Below, piece by piece: positions 43,514-50,463 of a DNA stretch of 64,000 nt (its first letter is position 1; the number at the start of each line of letters is the position of its first letter). Made by a program: the position numbers and the translations under genes. The stretch is from Saprospira grandis (GTDB lineage Bacteria; Bacteroidota; Bacteroidia; Chitinophagales; Saprospiraceae), in contig NZ_CP110854.1 in NCBI RefSeq assembly GCF_027594745.1, positions 2,150,501-2,214,500 on the forward strand, read 5' to 3'. The notes under the pieces are model-generated. The model had not been told where the DNA came from. It worked only from the letters and a program-made list of their open reading frames with translations, and did no database searches.

Positions 43514-44512
43514 ATGATGCGCCAATTCGCTACCGCTTTATTTGCCCTTAGCCTGCTTTGGGCCTGTAAAAATGATGCCCCAAAACCCCAACCCACTCCA
43601 ACGCCAGAACCGGAGGAAAAACTGGCCAAAGCACCCAGCTTTATCGCCGATTCTGCCTACGCTTTCGTTAAGGCGCAACTGGCTTTTGGCCCCAGAGTCC
43701 CCGAAACCCAAGGCCATGAGGATTGCGCCAATTGGCTGCTCCAAAAGTTTGAATCCTACGGCACTACTGCCCAGATCCAAACCGCCGAAATGAATAATGG
43801 CCAAGGCAAAACTTACCCCATCAAAAATATTGTGGCCCAAATTAACCCCCAGGCCAAAACACGCATCCTGCTCGCCGCTCACTGGGATACCCGCGCTATG
43901 GCCGACCGCGATAGCGAACGCCAATCAGAACCCATCCCCGGCGCAGATGATGGCGCTAGCGGAGTAGCCGTTTTACTCGAAATTAGCCGCCAAATCCAAA
44001 AACAACAACTCCAAAATGTAGGGGTAGATATTGTCCTTTTTGATGTGGAGGACCAAGGCCTCTCTGGCGATGCCTATGACCGCAGCTCTTGGTGCCTAGG
44101 CGCCCAACACTGGAGCCGAAACCCACATACTCCCGACTATAAGGCAAAGTTTGGTATCCTGCTCGATATGGTCGGCGCCCGCGCCGCCCGCTTCCCAAAA
44201 GAAGGGGTCTCGCTCAAACATGCCGCTTTTTATGTGGATGAGGTCTGGCAAACAGCCTGGAAGTTAGGCTATAACGACTTTTTTGTAGACGAAACGCACG
44301 GCCAATTGGTCGATGATCACCTTTTTGTAAATGAAATTCGCAAAATCCCCATGCTCGATATTATCAATTTACCCAAGGGCAGCCCCACCGGTTTCGGCCC
44401 CTATTGGCATACCCACCAAGATGATATCGATATCATTAGCCCAACGACCTTAAAAGCAGTGGGCCAAACGGTTTTGCAAGTAATTTATCAATACGAAGAA
44501 AGAGGAAAGTAA
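43514..44512 (+). CDS. M28-family zinc peptidase/glutaminyl cyclase-like lipoprotein
   Basis: A 332-aa protein with lipobox SLLWAC (Cys about 16) and a Pro-rich linker. The M28 zinc site is visible: AAHWDTR (His, Asp), GADDGASG (bridging Asp), DVEDQG (Glu) and YWHTHQDDID (His). The fold covers aminopeptidases and glutaminyl-peptide cyclotransferases; the SWCLGAQHWS and GFGPYWHTHQDD pieces resemble the cyclase group. It likely acts on N-termini of exported proteins in the periplasm or at the surface. Third gene of the PSP1-gldH unit. Confidence 0.87.
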   Translation: MMRQFATALFALSLLWACKNDAPKPQPTPTPEPEEKLAKAPSFIADSAYAFVKAQLAFGPRVPETQGHEDCANWLLQKFESYGTTAQIQTAEMNNGQGKTYPIKNIVAQINPQAKTRILLAAHWDTRAMADRDSERQSEPIPGADDGASGVAVLLEISRQIQKQQLQNVGVDIVLFDVEDQGLSGDAYDRSSWCLGAQHWSRNPHTPDYKAKFGILLDMVGARAARFPKEGVSLKHAAFYVDEVWQTAWKLGYNDFFVDETHGQLVDDHLFVNEIRKIPMLDIINLPKGSPTGFGPYWHTHQDDIDIISPTTLKAVGQTVLQVIYQYEERGK

Positions 44513-44519
44513 TTAAAGG

Positions 44520-44680
44520 TTTGGGGCCTCAGCTGCGCTGCGCTTGCTGCGCTACGCTTTGGGGCTCGCAGTTCTGCTCGGCCCTGCGCGGGCTTCGCCC
44601 GCTGGGTCTGGCCCTGCGGGCCACCCCGCCGCATCGCTAGGCCAGTCGCTTCGCTCCTCTGCGGCGGCTTCGCCGCCTGC
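44520..44680 (+). repeat. Dispersed structured element, copy 15 (GGCCT type)
   Basis: Head TTTGGGGCCTCAGC, core GCTCGCAGTTCTGCTCGGCC, GCGGGCTTCGCCCGC arm, GGTCTGGCCCTGCGGGCCA hairpin, tail CGCATCGCTAGGCC and a GGCGGCTTCGCCGCC hairpin. The closing stem is GGCCT/AGGCC. It begins 7 bp after the M28 peptidase stop. Confidence 0.86.
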
Positions 44681-44690
44681 TATACGCAAA

Positions 44691-44724
44691 ACGGGCTGGT
44701 CCAACAAAAAAAGGACCAGCCCGT
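44691..44724 (+). other. Strong hairpin directly before the tadA start
   Basis: The perfect 12-bp stem ACGGGCTGGTCC / GGACCAGCCCGT with an A-rich 10-nt loop ends 3 bp before the ATG at 44728. No T run follows on the plus strand. It may limit ribosome access to the tadA start or terminate minus-strand transcripts. Confidence 0.6.
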
Positions 44725-44727
44725 CTA

Positions 44728-45186
44728 ATGTCTATACCTATGGATTTTAACGTTTTTTCCGATGAGTTCTTTATGCGCCAAGCCCTCTTAGAGGCCCAAA
44801 AAGCTTTTGAGCTAGATGAGGTGCCCGTTGGCGCTGTTTTGGTGGCCCAAAATCAGATTTTGGCCCGAGCCCACAACCGCACCGAAGCCCTAACCGATAT
44901 TAGCGCTCATGCCGAAATTTTGGCCATTACGGCCGCGGCCCAAGCCTTAGATAGTAAGTATTTGCCCAAGGCTACACTTTATGTCACTCTAGAACCCTGC
45001 CTGATGTGCGCCGGCGCTTTGGCTTGGGCCCAAATTGGCCGAGTTGTCTATGCCGCCGCTGACCCCAAAAGAGGCTTTCTGGCCCTTGCCCCAAAAGCCC
45101 TACACCCCAAAACCAAATTGGAACAAGGACCACTAGCTGAAGAGGCCCAAGCCCTACTCCAAAGCTTTTTTAAACGCAAACGCTAG
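44728..45186 (+). CDS. tadA: tRNA-specific adenosine deaminase
   Basis: A 152-aa cytidine-deaminase-fold enzyme that converts A34 to inosine in the tRNA-Arg anticodon. The zinc site is HAEI with PCLMCAGAL at the right spacing, and the conserved EVPVGAVLV and GRVVYAAADPKRG segments are present. The start at 44728 (MSIPMDFNVF) or 44740 (MDFNVFSDEFFMRQALL) fits; the first is just after a strong hairpin. The gene sits alone between element copies 15 and 16. Confidence 0.92.
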   Translation: MSIPMDFNVFSDEFFMRQALLEAQKAFELDEVPVGAVLVAQNQILARAHNRTEALTDISAHAEILAITAAAQALDSKYLPKATLYVTLEPCLMCAGALAWAQIGRVVYAAADPKRGFLALAPKALHPKTKLEQGPLAEEAQALLQSFFKRKR

Positions 45187-45211
45187 CTTAAAAGCAAAAA
45201 ACATCCTTTAG

Positions 45212-45380
45212 GGTCCAGCTGGCCTAGCGATGTGCAGGGGTGGCCGAAGGCCAGACCGAAGCGCGCAGCGCTGAAGGGCCGAGCGAGCAGCGAGCCCCGA
45301 AACGACAACAAGGTCTTTAGACCGCAGTTCGACGACCGAAGGGAGTAACCGCCGCAGCTTTGCTGCGGAGGCCCCAAAAA
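45212..45380 (-). repeat. Dispersed structured element, copy 16 (GGCCT type)
   Basis: On the minus strand: head GGGGCCTCCGCAGC hairpin, TACTCCCTTCGGTCGT module, core variant GCTCGCTGCTCGCTCGGCCC, GGTCTGGCCTTCGGCCA hairpin, tail CACATCGCTAGGCC, TGGACC. The closing stem is GGCCT/AGGCC. The A-rich head end leads into the ATG at 45395, 14 bp away. Confidence 0.87.
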
Positions 45381-45394
45381 AATAAAAAAAGAAG

Positions 45395-46003
45395 ATGAAC
45401 AGCAGCGCAAAATTAGAATACAAAAAGGGCCAAAATGCCCTAAATGCCAATCAGCCTTTGGCCGCTTTGCGGGCCTTTTGGACCGCCTACCAGCTAGACC
45501 CACAGCCTGAATTTCTTTATGATGCTGCCTATGCGCTGCTTTTACTCAAACGCTACCGTTGGGCACAGCAAACTTATGCCTTTTTAGGCGATTTTCGGGC
45601 GGCGGTGCAGGCCAGTTGGGCCGTAGAAGGAGAGCTGTCGGGCCGTTTTCCCAAAGGCTTTTATCGGGCGCTCATCCAAAGCCGAAATTTGCCCAAAGAT
45701 AAGGCCCTGCAAGCCCTAAACCTCATGCGGCAACATGCGGTAGCTTATGCGCCCGCCTATTTGGAGGCTTGTCGTTATTTGGACCAGCAGCCCAGCCAGG
45801 CCTATCAGTTGGCTTTGGCCGGTTTGGAGCAGGCCGAAGACCATTATACTTTTGGAGGCTTAAAGCTGCAAGCGGCTCTTTATCGCTATTATCGGGGCCA
45901 AAAAGAGGCGGCCCGAGAGCTCCTTTTAGAATTAGAGTATTCGGGCCGCCTCTGCGAAGAAATTCGGCAAATGATTATTAAAATGCAGGCTACTGACGAA
46001 TAA
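45395..46003 (+). CDS. TPR-like protein of unknown function
   Basis: A 202-aa helical protein with no signal peptide. TPR-like pairs are seen (YKKGQNALNANQPLAALRAF, WTAYQLDPQPEFLYDAAYA, YLDQQPSQAYQLALAGLEQA). Probably a cytoplasmic interaction scaffold. The start at 45395 lies 14 bp after an element head. The gene ends convergently with the 45990 gene, overlapping it by 14 bp. Confidence 0.75.
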   Translation: MNSSAKLEYKKGQNALNANQPLAALRAFWTAYQLDPQPEFLYDAAYALLLLKRYRWAQQTYAFLGDFRAAVQASWAVEGELSGRFPKGFYRALIQSRNLPKDKALQALNLMRQHAVAYAPAYLEACRYLDQQPSQAYQLALAGLEQAEDHYTFGGLKLQAALYRYYRGQKEAARELLLELEYSGRLCEEIRQMIIKMQATDE

Positions 46004-47675
46004 TGGTAATGGGGCCTTTAAAGACGCCCCAGCCCTCGCCTAGGTCCAGAATATAATAGTAGGTGCCCGCAGGAAGAGGGCCATTGGCAAATTCTCCCTG
46101 CCAGTTGTTGTTGTAAAAATCGGCTCGGTAGACTAGGTCGCCCCAGCGGTTGAGAATGCGCAATTTGTTTTTGGGGAAAAGCTGGATGTTTTGAATTACC
46201 CAAAAATCATTTTGACCGTCATTGTTGGGCGTAATCACATTGGGAATAAAGAGAATGTCTTCCACTCTAGGACGCAGTTCTACATAAAAAGAATCTAGGC
46301 TGCTACAGCCCTCCATGCTTTCCCCTAAAAGTTGGATGTATCCGCTGCTGCTTGGCTGGGCAATTGTTTGTGGACAGATGTCACAATCTATGTCTAGACT
46401 AGGGCTCCAGTTATAAAAGTCGGCCCCATTGGCCGCTAAGGGAATGCTGCTGCCCTCTACAATCAGGGTGTCATTGTTGAGTTGGAGCTGAGGGGCGGCA
46501 AAGACCTCAATTAATAGGCTGTCGCTCCAGCGGCCGCAGGCCGCATTTTGGCCCAACAACTGAAGCTGATATTGGCCAGGGGCGAGTAGGGGAGAAAAGC
46601 TGGGGGTACTGTTACTTGCCCAAGCCTGCCCATTAATATAGAGTTCGTAATCATTGTATAGGCCAAGGGTTTCGCTAAGTAGAATCTCGGCATTGTCGCA
46701 ATAGGGGGCGGGGGCGGCTTCTAGTATTAATTCTGGACTCTTTTGGGCCAGAATAAAAAGGCTGTCGCTCCAGTTGGTCAGTAAGCTGTCTAGGCTGAGG
46801 CTTTGAAGGCCAGCAAAGCTAGGAAGTTGATTTTGAAGCTCTTCGAGGTATGTCCAGCCATTGCTCCATTGGGCCAGCTGTTCAAATTGGCCCTCTGTAT
46901 TGGGGTCGCTATAAAAGCTAATTTGAAGCGGACTGCTGCCCGCCTCCCTATTAATGGCATGGCTATAAAGTGGGTTGAGCAGGCAGAGTTCTAGTTCCTT
47001 TTGCTGTCGGTCTAGGCCATATTGGCCAGCATCTCCAGCCCAATAACTAGCCCAAACCTGGCTACTATCATTAGCCTGAGGCTGAATTAAAATTGGGCGA
47101 AAAAGGCGAAGGCCATTATCTGTGCCACCCAGAGCAAAAAGGTAGGGGGCTGGGCGGTCCATTTTGCGAACCAATCCGCCAGGTCCAGAAGAAGAAATAA
47201 AGCCATATTGGCCATTTTGGCCTGTTTGCAAGGCATTGGGCGCCGCCGAAAGAATTTCGAGCCGTTGGCTATCTAGGGCCAATTCCCATTCATTTAATCG
47301 GAGCTGGCCTGTCACAAAACTAGCTTGGGCGCTAGCTGTTTTATGGTCGCTACCCGCCAAGACCAAATAATGAAATCGGCTAGGGAAATTTCCTCGGATG
47401 GCCTGCTGGCCTCCATCCAAAAAGAGCCAGCCTTCGTTAATAGAACTGAAGCCTTGGTTGCTGGGGTGATTCTGGATAAAGTCGCCGCTAAGATGTATAG
47501 TGTCGCTATTGTCAATCGCTCCAGCATTTTCAAGATCGCCCTGAACACTGAGCATAGCCCCCGATTTAATGGAAATCAGGGCCCCTTGATTATGTAGTTG
47601 TGCCGCTAAGGAGCTAGAAAAAAGCAGGCAGAAAAATAGGGCCTTGAGGATTGGCTTAGAAAACATAATGGGCAT
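45990..47675 (-). CDS. Secreted protein with CHU_C (T9SS type B) C-terminal domain
   Basis: A 561-aa protein with a signal peptide (ILKALFFCLLFSSSLAAQ). Start at 47675, or at the ATG three codons later. The body is beta-rich, with an immunoglobulin-like segment near PQLQLNNDTLIVEGSSIPL and a CDICPQT motif. The last 90 residues are the gliding-associated C-terminal (CHU_C) domain: FIPNVITPNNDGQNDFWVIQ, LRILNRWGDLVYRA and GTYYYILDL. This directs export by the T9SS with surface attachment. The ligand is unknown. Its stop end overlaps the 46003 gene by 14 bp, and no terminator separates the two. Confidence 0.85.
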   Translation of the reverse strand: MPIMFSKPILKALFFCLLFSSSLAAQLHNQGALISIKSGAMLSVQGDLENAGAIDNSDTIHLSGDFIQNHPSNQGFSSINEGWLFLDGGQQAIRGNFPSRFHYLVLAGSDHKTASAQASFVTGQLRLNEWELALDSQRLEILSAAPNALQTGQNGQYGFISSSGPGGLVRKMDRPAPYLFALGGTDNGLRLFRPILIQPQANDSSQVWASYWAGDAGQYGLDRQQKELELCLLNPLYSHAINREAGSSPLQISFYSDPNTEGQFEQLAQWSNGWTYLEELQNQLPSFAGLQSLSLDSLLTNWSDSLFILAQKSPELILEAAPAPYCDNAEILLSETLGLYNDYELYINGQAWASNSTPSFSPLLAPGQYQLQLLGQNAACGRWSDSLLIEVFAAPQLQLNNDTLIVEGSSIPLAANGADFYNWSPSLDIDCDICPQTIAQPSSSGYIQLLGESMEGCSSLDSFYVELRPRVEDILFIPNVITPNNDGQNDFWVIQNIQLFPKNKLRILNRWGDLVYRADFYNNNWQGEFANGPLPAGTYYYILDLGEGWGVFKGPITIIRQ

Positions 47676-47749
47676 ATAATTGAATGCTAAACTAGCCTTT
47701 GTACCTAAAAAATACTGTCACTTAGGCCATTTAGCAAGATATAATTATT

Positions 47750-47757
47750 TATCTTTG
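47750..47757 (+). promoter_or_regulatory. Bacteroidota-type -7 box
   Basis: TATCTTTG matches TAnnTTTG and lies 50 bp before the ATG at 47808. No clear -33 element was found. Confidence 0.35.
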
Positions 47758-47807
47758 GAAGAATAGCCTATCAATAAAGGGATTAACTAACTATAATACA
47801 AATTTTT

Positions 47808-49349
47808 ATGAAAATAAAAGCACTAATCGGAGCTGCCCTATTGGGTTGGTCAAGCCTTAGTCTTCAGGCCCAGCAGCTAAATGCAGATTGCGGTGTCAGT
47901 TTTGCCGATGGTCAGCTTATTAAGCAACGTTTAATGGAAAACCGCCGCTTGGTGGATCCTGCAGAAATAGCAGCTTTTCAGCAGAGCCGAAACATTAAAT
48001 ATATCCCTGTTAAGTTTCATATAGTAGGCGATGCCAATGGCGAGAATACAGTACCTTTGAGCAATGTATTTGCTATGCTTTGTGATATGAATAATGACTA
48101 TCGCTCTCAGGATGTGCAGTTTTATATGCAGGGCGTGAGCAATTCGGTCAATTACTTTAATAATAATACCGTCTATAATGATGGGGGCTCTTTTGGCTCG
48201 CAAAACATCATGTTTAATAATAAGTCGGCTGGAGCGATCAATATCTTTATGAGCGCTTCAGTGAACAACCAGGTGGCTTCTTATTATACGCCTGCTGGCG
48301 ACTTTGTTTTTGTCTTGAACCAAATGGCCAATGGAACCTCTAGCACAGGAACGCATGAGGTGGGCCACTTCTTTACGCTGAACCACACTTTTTATGGTTG
48401 GGAGGGTGCCGATGTGACCGCCTATGAGCCCGGCAATGCGCCTAACTTGATTAACGGATCTCCTGTAGAGCGTGCTGTTCGTACGGGCGGTAGCGCCAAC
48501 TGTGCTTCTGCAGCGGATGGCTTTTGCGATACGCCTGCAGATTATGTCTCTTTCCGCGATAATTGTCCCTATACTGGGGGCGTAAAAGATCCTTTGGGGG
48601 TGGCTGTAGACCCAATGGAGTCTAACTTTATGTCTTATTATGCCGATGCTTGTGTCGATTCATTTACGGCGGAGCAAAAGTCGGCTATGGCGGCTGATAT
48701 TTTGAGCCGTTGGAACTCTTTTTCTGCGCCCACGCCCAATGCGGTAGTTTCTGGTGCAGGAATTTCGGCGGTAGCGCCTACTAATGGCGGAAGTGTAGAG
48801 CTAAATGGCGACATTAGTTTGGAATGGACCGCAGTGAGCAATGCTACGGCCTATTATATTCTCGTAGAGCGCACCTTTGGTACTTTTCCTATTGAGACAG
48901 TTGCCGAAAAGATTGTTTATGGAACAACCTCAACGACTATCCCGCAGGCAGATTTGGGCTATCCTAGAACTTATCAGTGGACCGTTCGTCCGCTCAATCA
49001 GTTGAATACTTGTGGAGCTACTTCTCCTGCGCAGAATTTTAGCACTACGGCGCCTACTTCTTCTGTCATTGGCGAGGAGTTTAGCAGCATGTCTGAAATG
49101 CGCTTGATGCAAAACCCTTTGGCGGGGTCTACGGCAGAATTGCTCATCAATTTGCCCAAGGACTTGATTGCTAGTCTAGAGGTATATAGTTTGGATGGCC
49201 GCAAAGTAGCGGGTCTAGATAAGATTCAGTTTTTTGCTGGCGACAATGCGCAGCTTCTAGAAGTTGGGCAGTTGAGCAATGGGGTTTATATGGTGGTCTT
49301 GAACACGCCCTATGGCAACTTGCAGCAGAAATTAGTAATTCAGCGCTAA
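47808..49349 (+). CDS. M43-type (pappalysin-like) metalloprotease with T9SS type A sorting domain
   Basis: A 513-aa secreted protease. Signal peptide MKIKALIGAALLGWSSLSLQ, cleavage near QAQ. The zinc site GTHEVGHFFTLNH (about residues 180-192) has the HExxHxxGxxH-like spacing of metzincins, with a Met-turn in NFMSYYADAC and Cys in GFCDTPAD, as in M43/cytophagalysin. A fibronectin-like domain (SLEWTAVSNATAYYILVE) follows. The C-terminal 80 residues (MQNPLAGSTAELLI ... NGVYMVVLNT) are a type A T9SS sorting domain. It should be exported and digest extracellular protein, fitting a predatory or degradative lifestyle. Confidence 0.88.
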   Translation: MKIKALIGAALLGWSSLSLQAQQLNADCGVSFADGQLIKQRLMENRRLVDPAEIAAFQQSRNIKYIPVKFHIVGDANGENTVPLSNVFAMLCDMNNDYRSQDVQFYMQGVSNSVNYFNNNTVYNDGGSFGSQNIMFNNKSAGAINIFMSASVNNQVASYYTPAGDFVFVLNQMANGTSSTGTHEVGHFFTLNHTFYGWEGADVTAYEPGNAPNLINGSPVERAVRTGGSANCASAADGFCDTPADYVSFRDNCPYTGGVKDPLGVAVDPMESNFMSYYADACVDSFTAEQKSAMAADILSRWNSFSAPTPNAVVSGAGISAVAPTNGGSVELNGDISLEWTAVSNATAYYILVERTFGTFPIETVAEKIVYGTTSTTIPQADLGYPRTYQWTVRPLNQLNTCGATSPAQNFSTTAPTSSVIGEEFSSMSEMRLMQNPLAGSTAELLINLPKDLIASLEVYSLDGRKVAGLDKIQFFAGDNAQLLEVGQLSNGVYMVVLNTPYGNLQQKLVIQR

Positions 49350-49372
49350 TTCGCTTATATATAATATATAGA

Positions 49373-49406
49373 GGGACAGTCTTTTTTTGAGAGGCTGTCC
49401 TTTTTT
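49373..49406 (+). terminator. Terminator after the M43 protease gene
   Basis: GGGACAG pairs with CTGTCC around a T-rich loop and is followed by six T, 24 bp past the stop. Confidence 0.85.
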
Positions 49407-49409
49407 ATG

Positions 49410-49540
49410 TTTTGGGGCCTCCACTGCGGCTTCGCCTTGCGGCGCTACGCTTTGGGGCTCGCAGGTCTGCTCGGCCCTGCGGCGGCTTTGCCGCCTAGGT
49501 CTGGCCCTAGGGGCCACCCCGCCGCATCGCTAGGCCGCTC
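49410..49540 (+). repeat. Dispersed structured element, copy 17 (GGCCT type)
   Basis: Head TTTTGGGGCCTCC, core GCTCGCAGGTCTGCTCGGCC, GGCGGCTTTGCCGCC arm, GGTCTGGCCCTAGGGGCCA hairpin, tail CGCATCGCTAGGCC. The closing stem is GGCCT/AGGCC. About 40 bp separate its tail from copy 18. Confidence 0.87.
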
Positions 49541-49580
49541 ATCGGTTGATATTAGGTGGGGCGGTTGTTTTCAGCCTTTT

Positions 49581-49745
49581 GGTCCAACTGCGTTTAGAGG
49601 CGGCGAAGCCGCCGGCTTAGGGATGGAAAAGGGGGCGGCGCAACCGCAGACCGAGCAAAAAACTTGTTTTTTTGCGAAGGGCCGAGCAGACCTGCGAGCC
49701 CTGACACAGCCCGGCCCGCCTGCAGGGCGGGCAAGCCCCAAAAAA
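49581..49745 (-). repeat. Dispersed structured element, copy 18 (GGCTT type)
   Basis: On the minus strand: head TTTTGGGGCTTGCCC, core GCTCGCAGGTCTGCTCGGCC, GGTCTGCGGTTGCGCCGC hairpin, tail CCATCCCTAAGCC, a GGCGGCTTCGCCGCC hairpin and TTGGACC. The closing stem is GGCTT/AAGCC. It forms an empty tail-to-tail pair with copy 17. Confidence 0.87.
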
Positions 49746-49799
49746 GGAAAGAGTTGCAGATAAATAGGGTAGGGGAGGGGGGAGACGGCCAGAAAGTTG

Positions 49800-49807
49800 T
49801 ATTTTTG
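49800..49807 (+). promoter_or_regulatory. Bacteroidota-type -7 box
   Basis: TATTTTTG matches TAnnTTTG, 22 bp before the ATG at 49830. The same TTGTATTTTTGC context occurs before the 30255 gene. Confidence 0.4.
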
Positions 49808-49829
49808 CGCCAAATTTAAAAAGAAAGAG

Positions 49830-50195
49830 ATGCAAAAAGAGAGTCAATTATTGGAATTGCAGCAGATCGTGGTAGAGCAGAAAGCCGCTTTATTGAAGGT
49901 GGTAGAGACCATTAAGGAGGAGGGCGTATCTAATTACCCTATTTTGTGGATGTATACGGGTTCGGCTCGGCCAAATTTGGGAATTTATTTGGGAGAATTG
50001 GCAGGGGGCGCATGGCAGCATGGGGCCACCACCTTAGAGGAGTTGTATACAAAGGGGATTATTGAGGCGGAAAAAATTGATAATTTTCGGGCCTTATACA
50101 ATCACAAAGGCGGGCACTTCTGCGTTTTGATGATGAGTTTGGAGCAGACCGAATTGGTTTTTTTGCCTTACAGCTTAGTAAAAAACGAGAATTAG
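49830..50195 (+). CDS. Small protein of unknown function
   Basis: A 121-aa soluble protein. The ATG at 49830 is preferred over one 33 bp upstream because a promoter-like box overlaps the latter. The first 40 residues form a helix (LLELQQIVVEQKAALLKVVE), followed by a compact alpha/beta part (YPILWMYTGSARPNLGIYLG, HKGGHFCVLMMSLEQTELVF). No family recognised. It is the last gene before the giant adhesin and is in the same direction. Confidence 0.7.
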   Translation: MQKESQLLELQQIVVEQKAALLKVVETIKEEGVSNYPILWMYTGSARPNLGIYLGELAGGAWQHGATTLEELYTKGIIEAEKIDNFRALYNHKGGHFCVLMMSLEQTELVFLPYSLVKNEN

Positions 50196-50346
50196 AAAAG
50201 AGGAGGTTGGGTAGAGGAGAGAAGAAAAGGCTTGAAAGTTGTATGAGCTAGAAGAAATTTGAATAATTTTAGCAAATTTTTATACTTGAGCCTTAAAAAT
50301 TAACGTTTTGGGGAGGTGAAAGCAGAAAATCTCTGCAACAAACTGT

Positions 50347-50354
50347 TATTTTTG
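50347..50354 (+). promoter_or_regulatory. Possible -7 box for the giant adhesin gene
   Basis: TATTTTTG matches TAnnTTTG about 110 bp before the ATG at 50464. This would give a long leader of roughly 100 nt. No other gene or strong structure is seen in 50196-50463. Confidence 0.35.
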
Positions 50355-50463
50355 CAAGATAATAAGCCTGAGAGGGCTGGAACTTAAATAGACATCGAAC
50401 TAGATGGATAGTAGGAATACCGCAACAACATCATTCTATACGACCGCAAAATTAGAGAACCCT

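Noticed and set aside
3601..49745. The dispersed elements as intrinsic terminators
   Set aside because: The T run precedes the hairpins in one direction and is an A run in the other, so no hairpin is followed by U. True terminators are found separately beside several copies.
3601..49745. The dispersed elements as insertion sequences or composite transposons
   Set aside because: No transposase gene is in or between them, the enclosed genes are ordinary chromosomal genes (recX, tadA), and no target duplications were noticed. Non-autonomous mobility is still possible.
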